The position numbers and the translations under genes were made by a program. From positions 1 to 64,000 of the forward strand of contig CAMDQN010000018.1 in NCBI GenBank assembly GCA_945905925.1: 64,000 bases of DNA, written 5' to 3'. Below, piece by piece: positions 17,704 to 29,789 of this stretch (the stretch's first letter is position 1; each line of letters begins with the position of its first letter). The notes below the pieces were generated by a model, which saw nothing but the letters and a program-made list of their open reading frames with translations, did not search any database and was not told where the DNA came from. The stretch comes from Singulisphaera sp. GP187 (GTDB taxonomy: Bacteria; Planctomycetota; Planctomycetia; Gemmatales; Gemmataceae).

Positions 17704-17755
17704 GGAATGTTCTCACTGATCGGAAGTTTAGCGGCGACCCGAAGGGGCGCTCCCC

Positions 17756-19336
17756 CTATACGGATGCTTTCAATGCGCGATCAAGGCGGGCGAGGCAGCG
17801 GTCGCGACCGAGGACGGCGAGCGTGTCGTAGGCGCTGAACCCGACCTCGTAGCCGGTCGCGGCGACCCGCAACACCTGACTCAGTGGCCCGGCCTTCGCT
17901 CCTTCGGTCTGCGCGAGTGCCTCCGTCGCAGTCTTCAGCGTGTCGTGTGCGAACGGCTCCGCGCTCGCGACTGCCGCTCGCAGTTTCGGAAGCATCTCGG
18001 CAAGCGATGGAACGACCGTAGCGCCCTTGAACGCGGCGGTGAGGTGTTTCGTAGCAATCGCCGGGTCGAAGCTAATCTGCTCGTCCGGCAGGAAGAGATA
18101 GTCGTAATCGAGGATGTCGCCGGCGACGGTCATTCGCGGTCCGGCGGCCTCCACCACGCGCGAGACGAAGGCTCGCGCCGCGTCCGCGTCGGACACCAGG
18201 GCCGCACGCACGAGGAACGGCAACACCTGCTCGATCTTCTCCGCGACCGGCAGCGACTGCATGTGCCGCGCCTGGAACGCGAACAACTTCTTCACATCGA
18301 GACTCGCCGGGTTTTGAACCACGCGCTCAAGCGAGAACTCGCGGACCATCTCCGCGAGAGTGAAGGCCTCCCGGTTGTCCTCGGTCGCCCAGCCGACGAG
18401 CACCAGGTAGTTCAGCAGCGCGGCGGGGAAATATCCCACTTGTTTGTAGAAATCGACCAGCACCGGGTTGAACGACTCCGGGGCCGCGAGCGCACCGATG
18501 CGGTCAGCAATGGCCTTCGCGTGGTCATAGACCTTCTTGAAGTCGGCGTTCTTCAGATACTGCGGAATCTTTCGCTTGCTGAGTTTGTTCTTGCTGCCCG
18601 GCTCGGCGACGAATGGAAGGTGCGCGTACTCCGGTCGCGGGTAGCCGAGTCCCTCCAGCATGAAGATCTGTCGCGGTGTGTTAGACAGATGCTCCTCCGC
18701 GCGGATCACGTGGGTGATCTTCATGTCGAAGTCATCGACCACGTTCGCGAGGTTGTACGTCACCGTACCGTCAGAGCGCTGGATAACAATGTCTTGCTCG
18801 CCGGCCCACTGCACCTCGATGTCCTTGCGCACCTGGTCGTAGAATTTGCACACGCCCTCGCGCGGCATCTTGACCTTCACCGATCCCGTGCGCCCCTCCG
18901 CCTCGAATCGCGCGCGGTCCGCGGCGGTCTCGGCCATCCACCGGCGGCTGTAAATCTTCGGCCGCTTCTCCTTCTCGGCCAACTCCATCTCCGTTTTCGT
19001 CTCCTCCGGGCGCGCGTAGTCCCAATACGCCAGCCCCTTGTCGAGTAGTTGGCGGACGGCCTCTTGATAGCGGGGGAGTTTCTCCGACTGGTAGTACGGT
19101 TCGCACGGCCCGCCGACTTCCGCGCCCTCGTCCCAAGTCAGGCCGAGCCACTTGAACCCTTCGAGAATCGGTTGCAGCGCTTCGGGCTGGTTGCGGTCCT
19201 GGTCGGTGTCGTCGATGCGCAGGATGAACTGACCGCCGTGCTTGCGGGCATACAGCCAGTTGAACAGGGCCGTCCGAACGCCGCCGATGTGAAGGTAACC
19301 GGTCGGGCTGGGTGCGAATCGCGTGCGAACCGTCAT
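17756..19336 (-). CDS. gltX: Glutamyl-tRNA synthetase
   Basis: 526 residues. It charges tRNA-Glu. The class I signature PSPTGYLHIGGVRTALFNWL is at about residues 9-28 and the KMSKS-equivalent KLSKRK is near residue 253. The catalytic core has RFAPSPTG and the connective region with HVIRAEEHLSNTPRQ. The C-terminal helical anticodon-binding domain runs from about residue 340 to the end. Start ATG 19336 gives the standard N-terminus. With glnS just downstream, this cell can charge both tRNAs directly. A 350-bp gap lies upstream (see the repeat at 19550). Confidence 0.96.
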   Translation of the reverse strand: MTVRTRFAPSPTGYLHIGGVRTALFNWLYARKHGGQFILRIDDTDQDRNQPEALQPILEGFKWLGLTWDEGAEVGGPCEPYYQSEKLPRYQEAVRQLLDKGLAYWDYARPEETKTEMELAEKEKRPKIYSRRWMAETAADRARFEAEGRTGSVKVKMPREGVCKFYDQVRKDIEVQWAGEQDIVIQRSDGTVTYNLANVVDDFDMKITHVIRAEEHLSNTPRQIFMLEGLGYPRPEYAHLPFVAEPGSKNKLSKRKIPQYLKNADFKKVYDHAKAIADRIGALAAPESFNPVLVDFYKQVGYFPAALLNYLVLVGWATEDNREAFTLAEMVREFSLERVVQNPASLDVKKLFAFQARHMQSLPVAEKIEQVLPFLVRAALVSDADAARAFVSRVVEAAGPRMTVAGDILDYDYLFLPDEQISFDPAIATKHLTAAFKGATVVPSLAEMLPKLRAAVASAEPFAHDTLKTATEALAQTEGAKAGPLSQVLRVAATGYEVGFSAYDTLAVLGRDRCLARLDRALKASV

Positions 19337-19549
19337 CCGTGGTCTTCCTACACGTCTGGGTGCTGGCTCGGGACGGGAAAGAGGCGACAGGCGCTGTCGT
19401 CCACCGGAGGAAGGACTCGCGGGACTCCGTGATGGTTCGAGTCTTCGCGTCGCGAAACGGCCCGCGTTGAGTTCAACGGAGTACCGAACCTATCCTACGG
19501 CGGGCCGACCGGAGTTCCAGGCGCACCCCCATCGCTCCAGGGTCTTTCT

Positions 19550-19581
19550 AAGTAGGAAGCACACTCCGTGTGCCGTGGCCT
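19550..19581. repeat. Half-copy of the 101-bp inverted-repeat family
   Basis: AAGTAGGAAGCACACTCCGT followed by GTGCCGTGG resembles one arm of the elements at 217-317 and 1610-1710, but the second arm is missing. The rest of the 350-bp gap between gltX and the next gene (19337-19689) holds no gene or other structure that I can support. Confidence 0.45.
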
Positions 19582-19689
19582 GATCGCCGCGGTTCGGGGC
19601 GGACTCTAACAACCTCCCACAACGACCAATCACCGGCTTTCGACTTCGGTTCGCCCGCGATGATCCGCGACGCCAACAAAGACGACGGC

Positions 19690-20358
19690 CTACTCCTTGC
19701 GCACACCCGCGACCGTGATCGCGAAACCCAGCGTGGTCTTCTTGTCTTCCGCGACGAGCGCGCGCCGGATCGTCGCGACGTACACGCCGTTCTCTTTGCT
19801 CAACACCTTCACGCCGACATCCTTGCCGTTGTTCGGCCACATCAGAAGCACCGCGGGGTGCCGACCCTCGTTGACCAAACTACTCACTTCGATCACCTTC
19901 TTCGGTTCGAGTGTGTCCGCGGTCTTATCCTTGTTTGCGGCGCACATGAGGCAGAAGTCCGGGTGCGGGGCCGTGCCGGTGTGGTCGCCGATGTCGGGCT
20001 GCACCATGAACCGCAACGTGTACACGCCGGCGGGAATCTCCTGCTTGCGGAAGTCGGTGAACTTCGCGGGGAAGCGAATCGCGCCGACGAGCGTGCCTTC
20101 GGGGATCTCGCGGTAGGTGAGTCCGTTCTTGATCTGCTCCACGGTGGCCTTCGCCGGAATCTCGGTGCGGAACCACACCGTCATCAGTTCGGTGTCGCCA
20201 TCGCGCACCACGAGCGACTGTTCGTCGAGCAACTTGCGGACCGCCGGCGCGAGCGCCTCCGGCGGCGCGACCTTCTCGACCTTCGCCGACAGCTTCGGCT
20301 CCGCGCCGAACCCAGGCGAACAGGCACACACAATTCCCACAACTAACAGCATTCGCAT
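19690..20358 (-). CDS. Secreted protein of unknown function
   Basis: 222 residues from ATG 20358. The leader RMLLVVGIVCACSPGFGAEP is a signal peptide; it contains Cys residues but no convincing lipobox. The mature protein shows beta-rich segments ELMTVWFRTEIPAKATVEQI, YREIPEGTLVGAIRFP and VYTLRFMVQPDIGDHTGTAP, and a metal- or heme-like patch HPDFCLMCAANKD near residue 155. No family was recognised. The single CxxC (CLMC) could bind metal or be redox active, but this is unproven. It lies between a dispersed repeat (20374-20410) and a gap before gltX, on its own transcript. Confidence 0.75.
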   Translation of the reverse strand: MRMLLVVGIVCACSPGFGAEPKLSAKVEKVAPPEALAPAVRKLLDEQSLVVRDGDTELMTVWFRTEIPAKATVEQIKNGLTYREIPEGTLVGAIRFPAKFTDFRKQEIPAGVYTLRFMVQPDIGDHTGTAPHPDFCLMCAANKDKTADTLEPKKVIEVSSLVNEGRHPAVLLMWPNNGKDVGVKVLSKENGVYVATIRRALVAEDKKTTLGFAITVAGVRKE

Positions 20359-20373
20359 ATGAAGCACTCAACC

Positions 20374-20410
20374 AAAGTCGTTTAGCGTCGTTCCCGGAGG
20401 GGACGCGCGA
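20374..20410 (-). repeat. Dispersed short hairpin repeat, copy 2
   Basis: Read on the minus strand this is GCGTCCCCTCCGGGAACGAC followed by GCTAAACGACTTT. It matches the layout of 11684-11719 with small changes that break the perfect hairpin. It directly follows the stop codon of the TIGR02996 gene. Confidence 0.6.
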
Positions 20411-20412
20411 AC

Positions 20413-21114
20413 TCAACCCACCACATCCTCACCAAAGCGTTCGATTACCTGTTGCCACACTCGGCCGCGAAGCCGGTTGCCTTCAAGCAATTGAAGGCGC
20501 TTGAGGTTGTCGAGGTACGGCGACTTCACCAGTGCCCGCGCCGCGTCGTTGTCGAGGTTGTTGTTCGTCAGGTTAAGCGATGTGATCTTCCGCACCCCGC
20601 GATGCTGCGCGAGAGTTTCGACGCCGGCCGTGGTGATGACCGGTTCCAACCGGAACGGAGTGAACAGCGAATCGACTGCCTTCTCCTCTTCGACTTCATT
20701 ACCTTCGAGGTTCAGCTCGGTCACGCGGGCGAACGCAGCCAAGCCAAATAACGTGTCGAACGGCTCAGCCGACGTGATCCGCCCGCCGCACACCTTCACC
20801 CCTTCGACCGCGAAGCACGGCGCCCACGGGCCAATCAGTTTCCGCCGCAGTTCGGTCGAATCGCTCAACTCATCTGACGCGAGCGTGACCGTCTTCCACG
20901 GTATCGGAAACCCGCGGTCAAACGCAAACACCTCGGTGAAATCCGGCACGACCGTCGGCCGCGGCCCTATCCCGCACTGCCACCGAATAAACACCGCCCG
21001 CTCTTCCTCCCCGTTCTCCTGAATAAAGTCGGCATACACGAGGCGCGGCGTGTCGTCGTCGGGCGCGTCAAAGATCGCCCGCAGAAACGCTTCGTGTTGC
21101 GACAGCAGATCCAT
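20413..21114 (-). CDS. TIGR02996 domain protein with leucine-rich segment
   Basis: 233 residues. The N-terminus matches the repeat-companion domain TIGR02996, common in Gemmata: HEAFLRAIFDAPDDDTPRLV, then YADFIQENGEEERAVFIRWQ (residues 7-46). The rest shows irregular leucine-rich strands, such as VTELNLEGNEVEEEKAVDSL and KITSLNLTNNNLDNDAARAL. These proteins are thought to be protein-interaction modules; no biochemical role is known. Its ATG overlaps the argC stop codon by one base (TAATG on the minus strand), so it is translated from the argC transcript although its function looks unrelated. Confidence 0.9.
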   Translation of the reverse strand: MDLLSQHEAFLRAIFDAPDDDTPRLVYADFIQENGEEERAVFIRWQCGIGPRPTVVPDFTEVFAFDRGFPIPWKTVTLASDELSDSTELRRKLIGPWAPCFAVEGVKVCGGRITSAEPFDTLFGLAAFARVTELNLEGNEVEEEKAVDSLFTPFRLEPVITTAGVETLAQHRGVRKITSLNLTNNNLDNDAARALVKSPYLDNLKRLQLLEGNRLRGRVWQQVIERFGEDVVG

Positions 21115-22127
21115 TACAGCAGCCCAGTGCGCTCGTCGAAGCCGAACACGCGGTTGAAGTTCTGCACCGCCACGCCGCTCGCGCCGCGGATCAGATTGTC
21201 TTCCGCCGTCAGCACCACCACCTTACCCCGAACCACCTTCACGCACACGTCGAGGAAGTTCGTGCCGACCGTGTCCTTCGTCGCGGGGAGGCTCGTTCGC
21301 ACGCGCACGAACGGCTGACCCGCGAAGTAGCGCCGGTATTGTTCCACCAACTCCGATTCGGTGACGGTTCGCGTCGGGGTCGCGTAGATCGTGCTGAAGA
21401 TGCCGCGGTCCATCGGCATCAGGTGCGGCGTGAAGATCACCGACACCGGTTCGCCCGCGATATCGCCTAACGCTTGCTCGATCTCCGGCGTGTGCCGGTG
21501 CGTGCCGACCGCGTACGCGCTCACGCTCTCGTTGCATTCGGGAAAGTGTGTCGTGAGTTTCGGCGTGCGCCCGGCACCGGACACGCCGCTCTTGCTATCA
21601 ATCACGATGCCCGTGAGCTGAATCAGCTTGTGCGCAACGAGCGGCGCGAGGCCGAGAATCGCGGTCTGTGGATAGCAACCGGGGTTCGCCACCAACTTCG
21701 CACCCGCGAGACGACTACCGTAAATCTCCGGCAGCCCATACACCGCGTGCGCGAGGTTCTTCGCGTCGTGGTGCGTTTCCTTGTACCACTCCTGATACAC
21801 CTTCGCGTCGCGCAACCGGTAATCCGCGCTCAGGTCGATTACGCGAATGTCGCGTTCGAGCAACGGCGGAATGCTCTCCATGCTGTTGCCGTGCGGCAGG
21901 CACCCAAACGCGAGCTGTGTGCCCTTCGCCTTGAGCGCGTCCGCGTTGAACGGTTCGCACCGCATGTCGAACCTACCCAACAAGCTCGGGTGCAGGTCCG
22001 CGATATGTTCGTCCTGGCGCGAAGTGATCGCGACGATTTCCGCGCCGGGGTGCCGCAGCAGAATCTTGATGAGTTCCGCGCCCGTATAACCGGACCCGCC
22101 GAGAACCGCGACCTTCACCTTGTCCAT
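21114..22127 (-). CDS. argC: N-acetyl-gamma-glutamyl-phosphate reductase
   Basis: 337 residues. It reduces N-acetyl-glutamyl-phosphate to the semialdehyde with NADPH, the third step of arginine synthesis. The Rossmann motif VAVLGGSGYTGAELIKILL is at residues 6-24, the catalytic Cys lies in VANPGCYPQTAILGL (about 145-160), and the late HTPEIEQ and FTPHLMPMDRGIFSTIY motifs are intact. Length is standard. No other arg genes are adjacent. The downstream gene overlaps by one base. It is divergent from the amidase gene with a 63-bp gap. Confidence 0.95.
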   Translation of the reverse strand: MDKVKVAVLGGSGYTGAELIKILLRHPGAEIVAITSRQDEHIADLHPSLLGRFDMRCEPFNADALKAKGTQLAFGCLPHGNSMESIPPLLERDIRVIDLSADYRLRDAKVYQEWYKETHHDAKNLAHAVYGLPEIYGSRLAGAKLVANPGCYPQTAILGLAPLVAHKLIQLTGIVIDSKSGVSGAGRTPKLTTHFPECNESVSAYAVGTHRHTPEIEQALGDIAGEPVSVIFTPHLMPMDRGIFSTIYATPTRTVTESELVEQYRRYFAGQPFVRVRTSLPATKDTVGTNFLDVCVKVVRGKVVVLTAEDNLIRGASGVAVQNFNRVFGFDERTGLL

Positions 22128-22190
22128 TTCGACCGCCCTTTCGGATGACGCTACCTAATAGAGTATCCGCACCTCTCTGGGGAACCAACG

Positions 22191-23531
22191 ATGCCCGAAC
22201 TACGGACAATCACGGAAGCCGCGGAGTTCATCCGCACCGGTGAACTCACGCCCACCGCGTTGCTCGAACAGTGTCTGAGCCGCATCGACCGGTACGAAGA
22301 TCGCGTGCGGGCATGGGTTTACATCGACCGCGAAGGCGCACGCGAACAAGCCTCGCGTCTCACCACCGAACTGAAGGCGGGGCAGAATCGCGGCCCGCTG
22401 CACGGGATTCCGGTCGGCATCAAGGACATCATCGACGTGTTCGACATGCCGACCGCGTGCGGCTCGAAGCGCTGGGCGAATAGTTACGCGCGCCGCGACG
22501 CGACCTGCGTGGAACGGCTGCGTTCGGCCGGTGCGGTCATCATGGGAAAAACAGTGACGACCGTGTTCGCGAGCTTCGACCCGCCGCCGACGCGCAACCC
22601 GTGGAACCTCGATCGCACGCCGGGCGGAAGTTCGAGTGGTTCGGCTGCCGCGGTCGCGTGCGGGATGTGTCTCGGCGCACTCGCGTCACAAACCGGTGGT
22701 TCGATCACCAGACCCGCGAGTTACTGCGGCGTGTACAGCCTGAAGCCGACCCACGGCCGCGTCAGCGTGGACGGCGTGCTGCCGCTCGCGCCAAGTCTTG
22801 ATCACGTCGGCGTTATGGCGAACAGCGTGCGCGACCTGGCGATTCTGCTTCAACCGCTCGCCGCACTCGACAACGACAACGGCTCGAACCCTTACCACTA
22901 CCTCAGCGAGATGAACCAGTCAGGTTCCATGCGATTCCGCCAACTGTCGGCGCTACCGGACTTCCCCGCGACCGCCAGCCCGGAGATGACCGCCGCGTTC
23001 GCTGCGCTTCGCGACAAGACGCGCGCCGCAGAGTGGGCGTGGAACGAATTGCCGCTGCCGCCGTCGTTCGCGGACGCGCCGCGATTCCAACACACCATCA
23101 TGGCAGTGGAAGCCGCCACGTACCACGGCGCGCGAATGGCGCGCCACCCGGACGATTACCCGCCAAAGGTTCGCAGCCTGATCGAACATGGCCTCGCCAC
23201 GCCCGCGCCGCACTTCGTCAACGTGATAAAACACCACAAGGCGATGCGAGACGAGATCGAGCGTGCGTTCGTGGATACGTGGCGGATATTCGCCACGCCC
23301 GCAACCGCCGGCCCCGCGCCATCTGCCGAAACGACCGGCGATCCAGTGTTCAATTCGCCGTGGAGCTACACCGGATTGCCCACGGTGTCGCTGCCGTTCG
23401 CGTGGAGCGCCGACGGAATGCCGCTCGCGGTGCAACTGATCGGCGAGCGCTATTGCGAAGACGATCTCCTCGCGGTCGCGAACATGCTCGAGGCGGACAT
23501 CGCTTTCGAGCGTCGGCCGCTTCCGCTATGA
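22191..23531 (+). CDS. Amidase (amidase signature family)
   Basis: 446 residues. Amidase-signature hydrolase with the Ser-cisSer-Lys triad: Lys in GIPVGIKDIIDVFD (about residues 77-90), the signature TPGGSSSGSAAAVACGM (about 143-159) with the cis-Ser, and the nucleophile in SQTGGSITRPASYCG (about 165-180). Later YTGLPTVSLPF and GMPLAVQLIGE are family hallmarks. Related proteins include GatA, but glnS/gltX and the lack of gatB/gatC nearby argue for a general amidase. No signal peptide. It is followed after 8 bp by the pseudouridine synthase gene, so the two probably form an operon. Confidence 0.88.
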   Translation: MPELRTITEAAEFIRTGELTPTALLEQCLSRIDRYEDRVRAWVYIDREGAREQASRLTTELKAGQNRGPLHGIPVGIKDIIDVFDMPTACGSKRWANSYARRDATCVERLRSAGAVIMGKTVTTVFASFDPPPTRNPWNLDRTPGGSSSGSAAAVACGMCLGALASQTGGSITRPASYCGVYSLKPTHGRVSVDGVLPLAPSLDHVGVMANSVRDLAILLQPLAALDNDNGSNPYHYLSEMNQSGSMRFRQLSALPDFPATASPEMTAAFAALRDKTRAAEWAWNELPLPPSFADAPRFQHTIMAVEAATYHGARMARHPDDYPPKVRSLIEHGLATPAPHFVNVIKHHKAMRDEIERAFVDTWRIFATPATAGPAPSAETTGDPVFNSPWSYTGLPTVSLPFAWSADGMPLAVQLIGERYCEDDLLAVANMLEADIAFERRPLPL

Positions 23532-23539
23532 TGTGACGC

Positions 23540-24280
23540 ATGTCGTTCGCGGACGCACTCGACATCCTGTACGAAGACAACCACTGCTTGGCGCTGAACA
23601 AGCCGGCCGGGTGGCCGACCACGCACTTCGACGGCAAGGACGAGACCGTGGACCGGCTCGTGAAAGCGTACCTCAAGGAGAAGTACGACAAGCCCGGCAA
23701 CGTGTTCCTCGGCGTTGTCCACCGGCTCGACAAACCCGTCAGTGGGTCGCTGCTGTTCGCCCGAACGAGCAAGGCCGCGGCGCGTCTGAGCGAACAGTTC
23801 CGCGAAGGCGGCGTCGAGAAGTGTTACTGGGCCGTCGTCGAAGACCAGGCGAACCCCGGACGCAAGTCCGAGGGTGTTCCGCTCGCGCCGTGGGCGACCG
23901 CCGACACCGGTTCGCTCGAAGACTGGCTGAAGAAGGACGAGCCGAAGATGCGCGTGGAGGTGGTCGCACCGGAGACGCCCGGCGCGCAGTTCGCGCGACT
24001 GCTGTTCCAAGTGAAAGCGCGTCACAACGGCTTGATCTGGCTGGAACTCCGCCCACACACCGGCCGCAAACACCAACTTCGTGTACAACTCGCGAGCCGC
24101 GGCGCGCCGATCTATGGCGACGCCAAATACGGCAGCGACCACGCGTTCGGGCACTCGATCGCGCTTCACGCGCGCAGCCTGACGTTCCTGCACCCGACGA
24201 CGAAGGAACCGATCACTGCGAAGTCCGACGTGCCGAAACTCTGGCGCGGCCGGTTCGCTTACCTCCTTCAGACAAGTTAG
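23540..24280 (+). CDS. RluA-family pseudouridine synthase
   Basis: 246 residues from ATG 23540, eight bases after the amidase stop. It converts a specific uridine in rRNA or tRNA to pseudouridine. The catalytic Asp is in VHRLDKPVSGSLLFARTSKA (about residues 60-79), preceded by the family start DILYEDNHCLALNKPAG. The ending RPHTGRKHQLRVQLASRGAP is the RluA C-terminal signature. It lacks an S4 domain, so it is a short RluA type. The exact target base cannot be read. The stop codon lies inside the perfect hairpin at 24276-24323. Confidence 0.9.
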   Translation: MSFADALDILYEDNHCLALNKPAGWPTTHFDGKDETVDRLVKAYLKEKYDKPGNVFLGVVHRLDKPVSGSLLFARTSKAAARLSEQFREGGVEKCYWAVVEDQANPGRKSEGVPLAPWATADTGSLEDWLKKDEPKMRVEVVAPETPGAQFARLLFQVKARHNGLIWLELRPHTGRKHQLRVQLASRGAPIYGDAKYGSDHAFGHSIALHARSLTFLHPTTKEPITAKSDVPKLWRGRFAYLLQTS

Positions 24281-24323
24281 CCGCAAGCCGAAGGCGAGCG
24301 ATCGCCTTCGGCTTGCGGCTAAC
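24276..24323. repeat. Perfect 22-bp hairpin with GNRA tetraloop, includes a stop codon
   Basis: The two arms (24276-24297 and 24302-24323) are exact reverse complements, starting GTTAGCCGCAAG and ending CTTGCGGCTAAC, with the four-base loop GCGA. The TAG stop of the pseudouridine synthase gene is inside the left arm. The element ends 12 bp before the next start codon. A perfect stem of this size with a stable tetraloop suggests an RNA function: transcript end, 3' protection, or reduced read-through into the D-glutamate cyclase genes. Confidence 0.85.
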
Positions 24324-24334
24324 CCAAACACACC

Positions 24335-25270
24335 ATGACCACCGACGAGAAGCTCGCCGCGATCCTGGCCGCGGTGCAAACCGACCCGGGCAACCGCGGG
24401 CTGGCGCGTGATCCGCACGACAACCTGTTCACGGCAACGAAGGGCGACTTCGAGGCCGCGTGCCGCAGCATCGCGGAGCACCGACAGCCGGAGTTAGGTA
24501 TCGTCACGGGGTTCTTCATCCCAACGGCGACCCCGGCTGCATACGAAACGGATGGACCACTCGGTGCAGCCTTTCTCGCTCGCGCCTTGGAACCCTTAGG
24601 GGTTGTATGGCTCTTCCTGATCGAAGAGACGGGCCGGCGGATTTTCAAGCATGCGGGCATTCCGCCACACGATCGCGGAGCCAATTCCGTGCGTATCCCC
24701 CCGGCTACCTTCTCCGACGATCAACTCGTGGCGAGTCCAACTGGACTCCGTGTTCTCCCATTTACACATCTGATCGCCCTCGAACGCGTTGGGCCAGGTC
24801 TCGATGCCCGGTGCAGGAATATGCGCGGCGTTGACATCACTGATCGCACGGAACCTGCTGACCGACTGTTCCGGCTCTACCCACAAATCGACCCGGCGAT
24901 CCGCACCATCGGCATCGGTGACGGCGGCAACGAAATCGGCATGGGGAAGATTCCGCACGAGACGATCGTGAAGAACATCCCCAACGGCGATCTAATCCAC
25001 TGCCGCGTGCCGACGGATCACCTGATCGTCGCGGGCGTGAGCAACTGGGGCGCGTACGCGCTCGCTGCGGGCGTGTATGTGCTTCGCGAAGTGAAGCCGC
25101 CGGCGGACCTCTTCGACCCGAACCGCGAGCGCCAGATACTGGAAGTGATGGTTCGCGAAGGGCCGCTCGTGGACGGCGTGACCGGTCAGCAGACCGCGAC
25201 CGTGGACGGGCTAACGTGGGACGAGTACGCGAAACCGCTTGTGCGCATTCGCGCGATCTTGGAGTCGTGA
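24335..25270 (+). CDS. D-glutamate cyclase-like protein (DUF4392)
   Basis: 311 residues. DUF4392 family, which corresponds to the C-terminal domain of the vertebrate mitochondrial D-glutamate cyclase that turns D-glutamate into 5-oxo-D-proline. The hallmark glycine-rich motif [16 protein letters not shown] is at about residues 192-207. An N-terminal [20 protein letters not shown] (about 55-74) and [19 protein letters not shown] are also family features. No signal peptide. Its stop overlaps the start of the DUF1445 gene (TGATG), giving a tight two-gene operon. The reaction is inferred from the human protein and has not been shown here. Confidence 0.85.
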   Translation: MTTDEKLAAILAAVQTDPGNRGLARDPHDNLFTATKGDFEAACRSIAEHRQPELGIVTGFFIPTATPAAYETDGPLGAAFLARALEPLGVVWLFLIEETGRRIFKHAGIPPHDRGANSVRIPPATFSDDQLVASPTGLRVLPFTHLIALERVGPGLDARCRNMRGVDITDRTEPADRLFRLYPQIDPAIRTIGIGDGGNEIGMGKIPHETIVKNIPNGDLIHCRVPTDHLIVAGVSNWGAYALAAGVYVLREVKPPADLFDPNRERQILEVMVREGPLVDGVTGQQTATVDGLTWDEYAKPLVRIRAILES

Positions 25271-26064
25271 TGGGCAGCGATCTGATTCGAGCAACGGGTG
25301 CCGACGTTCGCGCCGCGTGCCGCGAAGGGACACTTACCGGACCAACACCGGGGCTCGCTCTCGGCTACGTTCAGGCGAATCTCGTAATTCTCCCGCGCGA
25401 CTGGGCGTTTGACTTCCTGCTGTTCTGCCAGCGGAACCCGAAGCCGTGCCCGGTGCTCGACGTCACCGAACCCGGCGATCCGGAAACTAAACTGGTCGCA
25501 CCGGGCAGCGACCTCCGCAGCGATCTGCCCGCGTACCGCATCTGGAAGAACGGCGAACTGGTCGCGGAGCCGACGGACATCACCCCGCACTGGCGCGACG
25601 ACCTCGTATCGTTCGTGATCGGCTGTTCGTTCACCTTCGAGAACGCGTTGCTGGCGGCGGGCGTCCCGGTCCGGCACATCGAGCAGAACGTGAACGTGCC
25701 GATGTACCGCACGAACGTCGCGTGTAAACCAGCCGGGCGATTCCGCGGCCCGCTCGTCGTCTCAATGCGTCCGCTCACGCCGGTCCAAGCGGTAAAGGCG
25801 ACGCAGATTTGCAGCCGTTTCCCGCGCGCGCACGGCGCACCGGTCCACTTCGGTGAAACAAACGCAATCGGGATTCGCGACATCAACAAACCGGATTACG
25901 GCGATGAGGTGGAGATCCGCGCGGGCGAAGTGCCAGTGTTCTGGGCCTGTGGCGTGACTCCGCAAGCAGCTCTGATGCAAGCGAAGCCGCCGTTCGCGAT
26001 CACGCACAAACCGGGTCACATGTTCCTGACCGACCTCAAAGACACGGACCTTGAAGGCGAGTGA
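25270..26064 (+). CDS. DUF1445 putative hydro-lyase, partner of the DUF4392 protein
   Basis: 264 residues from ATG 25270, which overlaps the previous stop by one base. DUF1445 family (putative hydro-lyases): [20 protein letters not shown] (residues 28-47), [57 protein letters not shown] and [14 protein letters not shown] are all conserved. In vertebrates DUF1445 and DUF4392 are fused in one D-glutamate cyclase protein; here they are separate genes in reverse order. This supports a joint role in D-glutamate or 5-oxoproline metabolism. The exact role of the DUF1445 part is not known. Confidence 0.87.
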   Translation: MGSDLIRATGADVRAACREGTLTGPTPGLALGYVQANLVILPRDWAFDFLLFCQRNPKPCPVLDVTEPGDPETKLVAPGSDLRSDLPAYRIWKNGELVAEPTDITPHWRDDLVSFVIGCSFTFENALLAAGVPVRHIEQNVNVPMYRTNVACKPAGRFRGPLVVSMRPLTPVQAVKATQICSRFPRAHGAPVHFGETNAIGIRDINKPDYGDEVEIRAGEVPVFWACGVTPQAALMQAKPPFAITHKPGHMFLTDLKDTDLEGE

Positions 26065-26134
26065 GGCACGTGGTCGAAGACGACAACGTTGCGACTCTGG
26101 GCATTGCCCCCAGTGCAGGGAGTGGAAATGAAAC

Positions 26135-26166
26135 AAACCCCGCACAGTTTTACCCGTGCGGGGTTT
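26135..26166 (-). terminator. Rho-independent terminator of the rRNA operon
   Basis: On the minus strand AAACCCCGCACGG pairs with CTGTGCGGGGTTT across a short loop, followed by a T-rich run (TTTGTTTCATTT). It lies 12 bp past the 5S end and faces the stop of the DUF1445 gene, so it may also stop that transcript. Confidence 0.85.
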
Positions 26167-26177
26167 GAGTGTAAAGA

Positions 26178-26284
26178 GCCGGCAATACCTACTCTCGCGC
26201 TGGACGCACTACCATCGGCCCCGAGCGTTTCACTGCCGTGTTCGGAATGGGAACGGGTGTTTCCACTAGGGTATGGTCACCGGC
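26178..26284 (-). rRNA. rrf: 5S ribosomal RNA
   Basis: About 107 nt. On the minus strand it starts GCCGGTGACCATACC and has the conserved CCCGTTCCCATTCCGAACAC (loop B/C region) and GAGAGTAGGTATTGCCGGC at the 3' end. The terminal stem GCCGG/CCGGC sets both ends, to within a few bases. It follows the 23S gene by about 105 nt and is the last gene of the operon. Confidence 0.95.
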
Positions 26285-26331
26285 AAGCTGCTTACAATCT
26301 CCATCAATACGAATGTGATCTGTGACGACAA

Positions 26332-26351
26332 GGTTAAGCAAGTTAGTTGCA
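26332..26351 (-). other. 3' arm of the pre-23S processing stem
   Basis: These 20 bases are the exact reverse complement of 29770-29789, so the two flanks of 23S can pair in the transcript. Such stalks are RNase III substrates that release pre-23S. The stem continues beyond with small bulges (TTGTC/GACAA). Confidence 0.75.
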
Positions 26352-26389
26352 CGTGACGTATTGTTGACACGAGCGAGAAAGGGAACAAT

Positions 26390-29522
<3,133 letters not shown>

Positions 29523-29769
29523 CATTGTTCGCTCCCTCGACTCGTGTTACCACTTATCGCTGTCACGAACACTTCACCTTACTAGTATTTCATATCACCC
29601 CCAAACGCTGGGTAGCGCCCGGGGTCGACGATGTTTCCTATCTCGATCTTTCGATCTTCTAAGGCTCGTGTCTTGTTTGTCATAATTCGCTACCACTCGC
29701 ACCCAGCCTGCCCGTACCCCACTTGCGTGCGATGAAGACAAAACTAAGAGCCAGCGGCATCGAAAAAGA

Positions 29770-29789
29770 TGCAACTAACTTGCTTAACC
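29770..29789 (-). other. 5' arm of the pre-23S processing stem
   Basis: Perfect 20-nt complement of 26332-26351. It lies about 250 nt before the 23S 5' end and 350 nt after tRNA-Ala. The spacer 29523-30140 holds no gene; the rest of it shows no further feature that I can support. Confidence 0.75.

Noticed and set aside
22191-23531. Amidase considered as GatA (amidotransferase subunit A)
   Set aside because: No gatB or gatC nearby, and glnS and gltX both present, so the indirect charging route is not needed for Gln. General amidase is the safer call.
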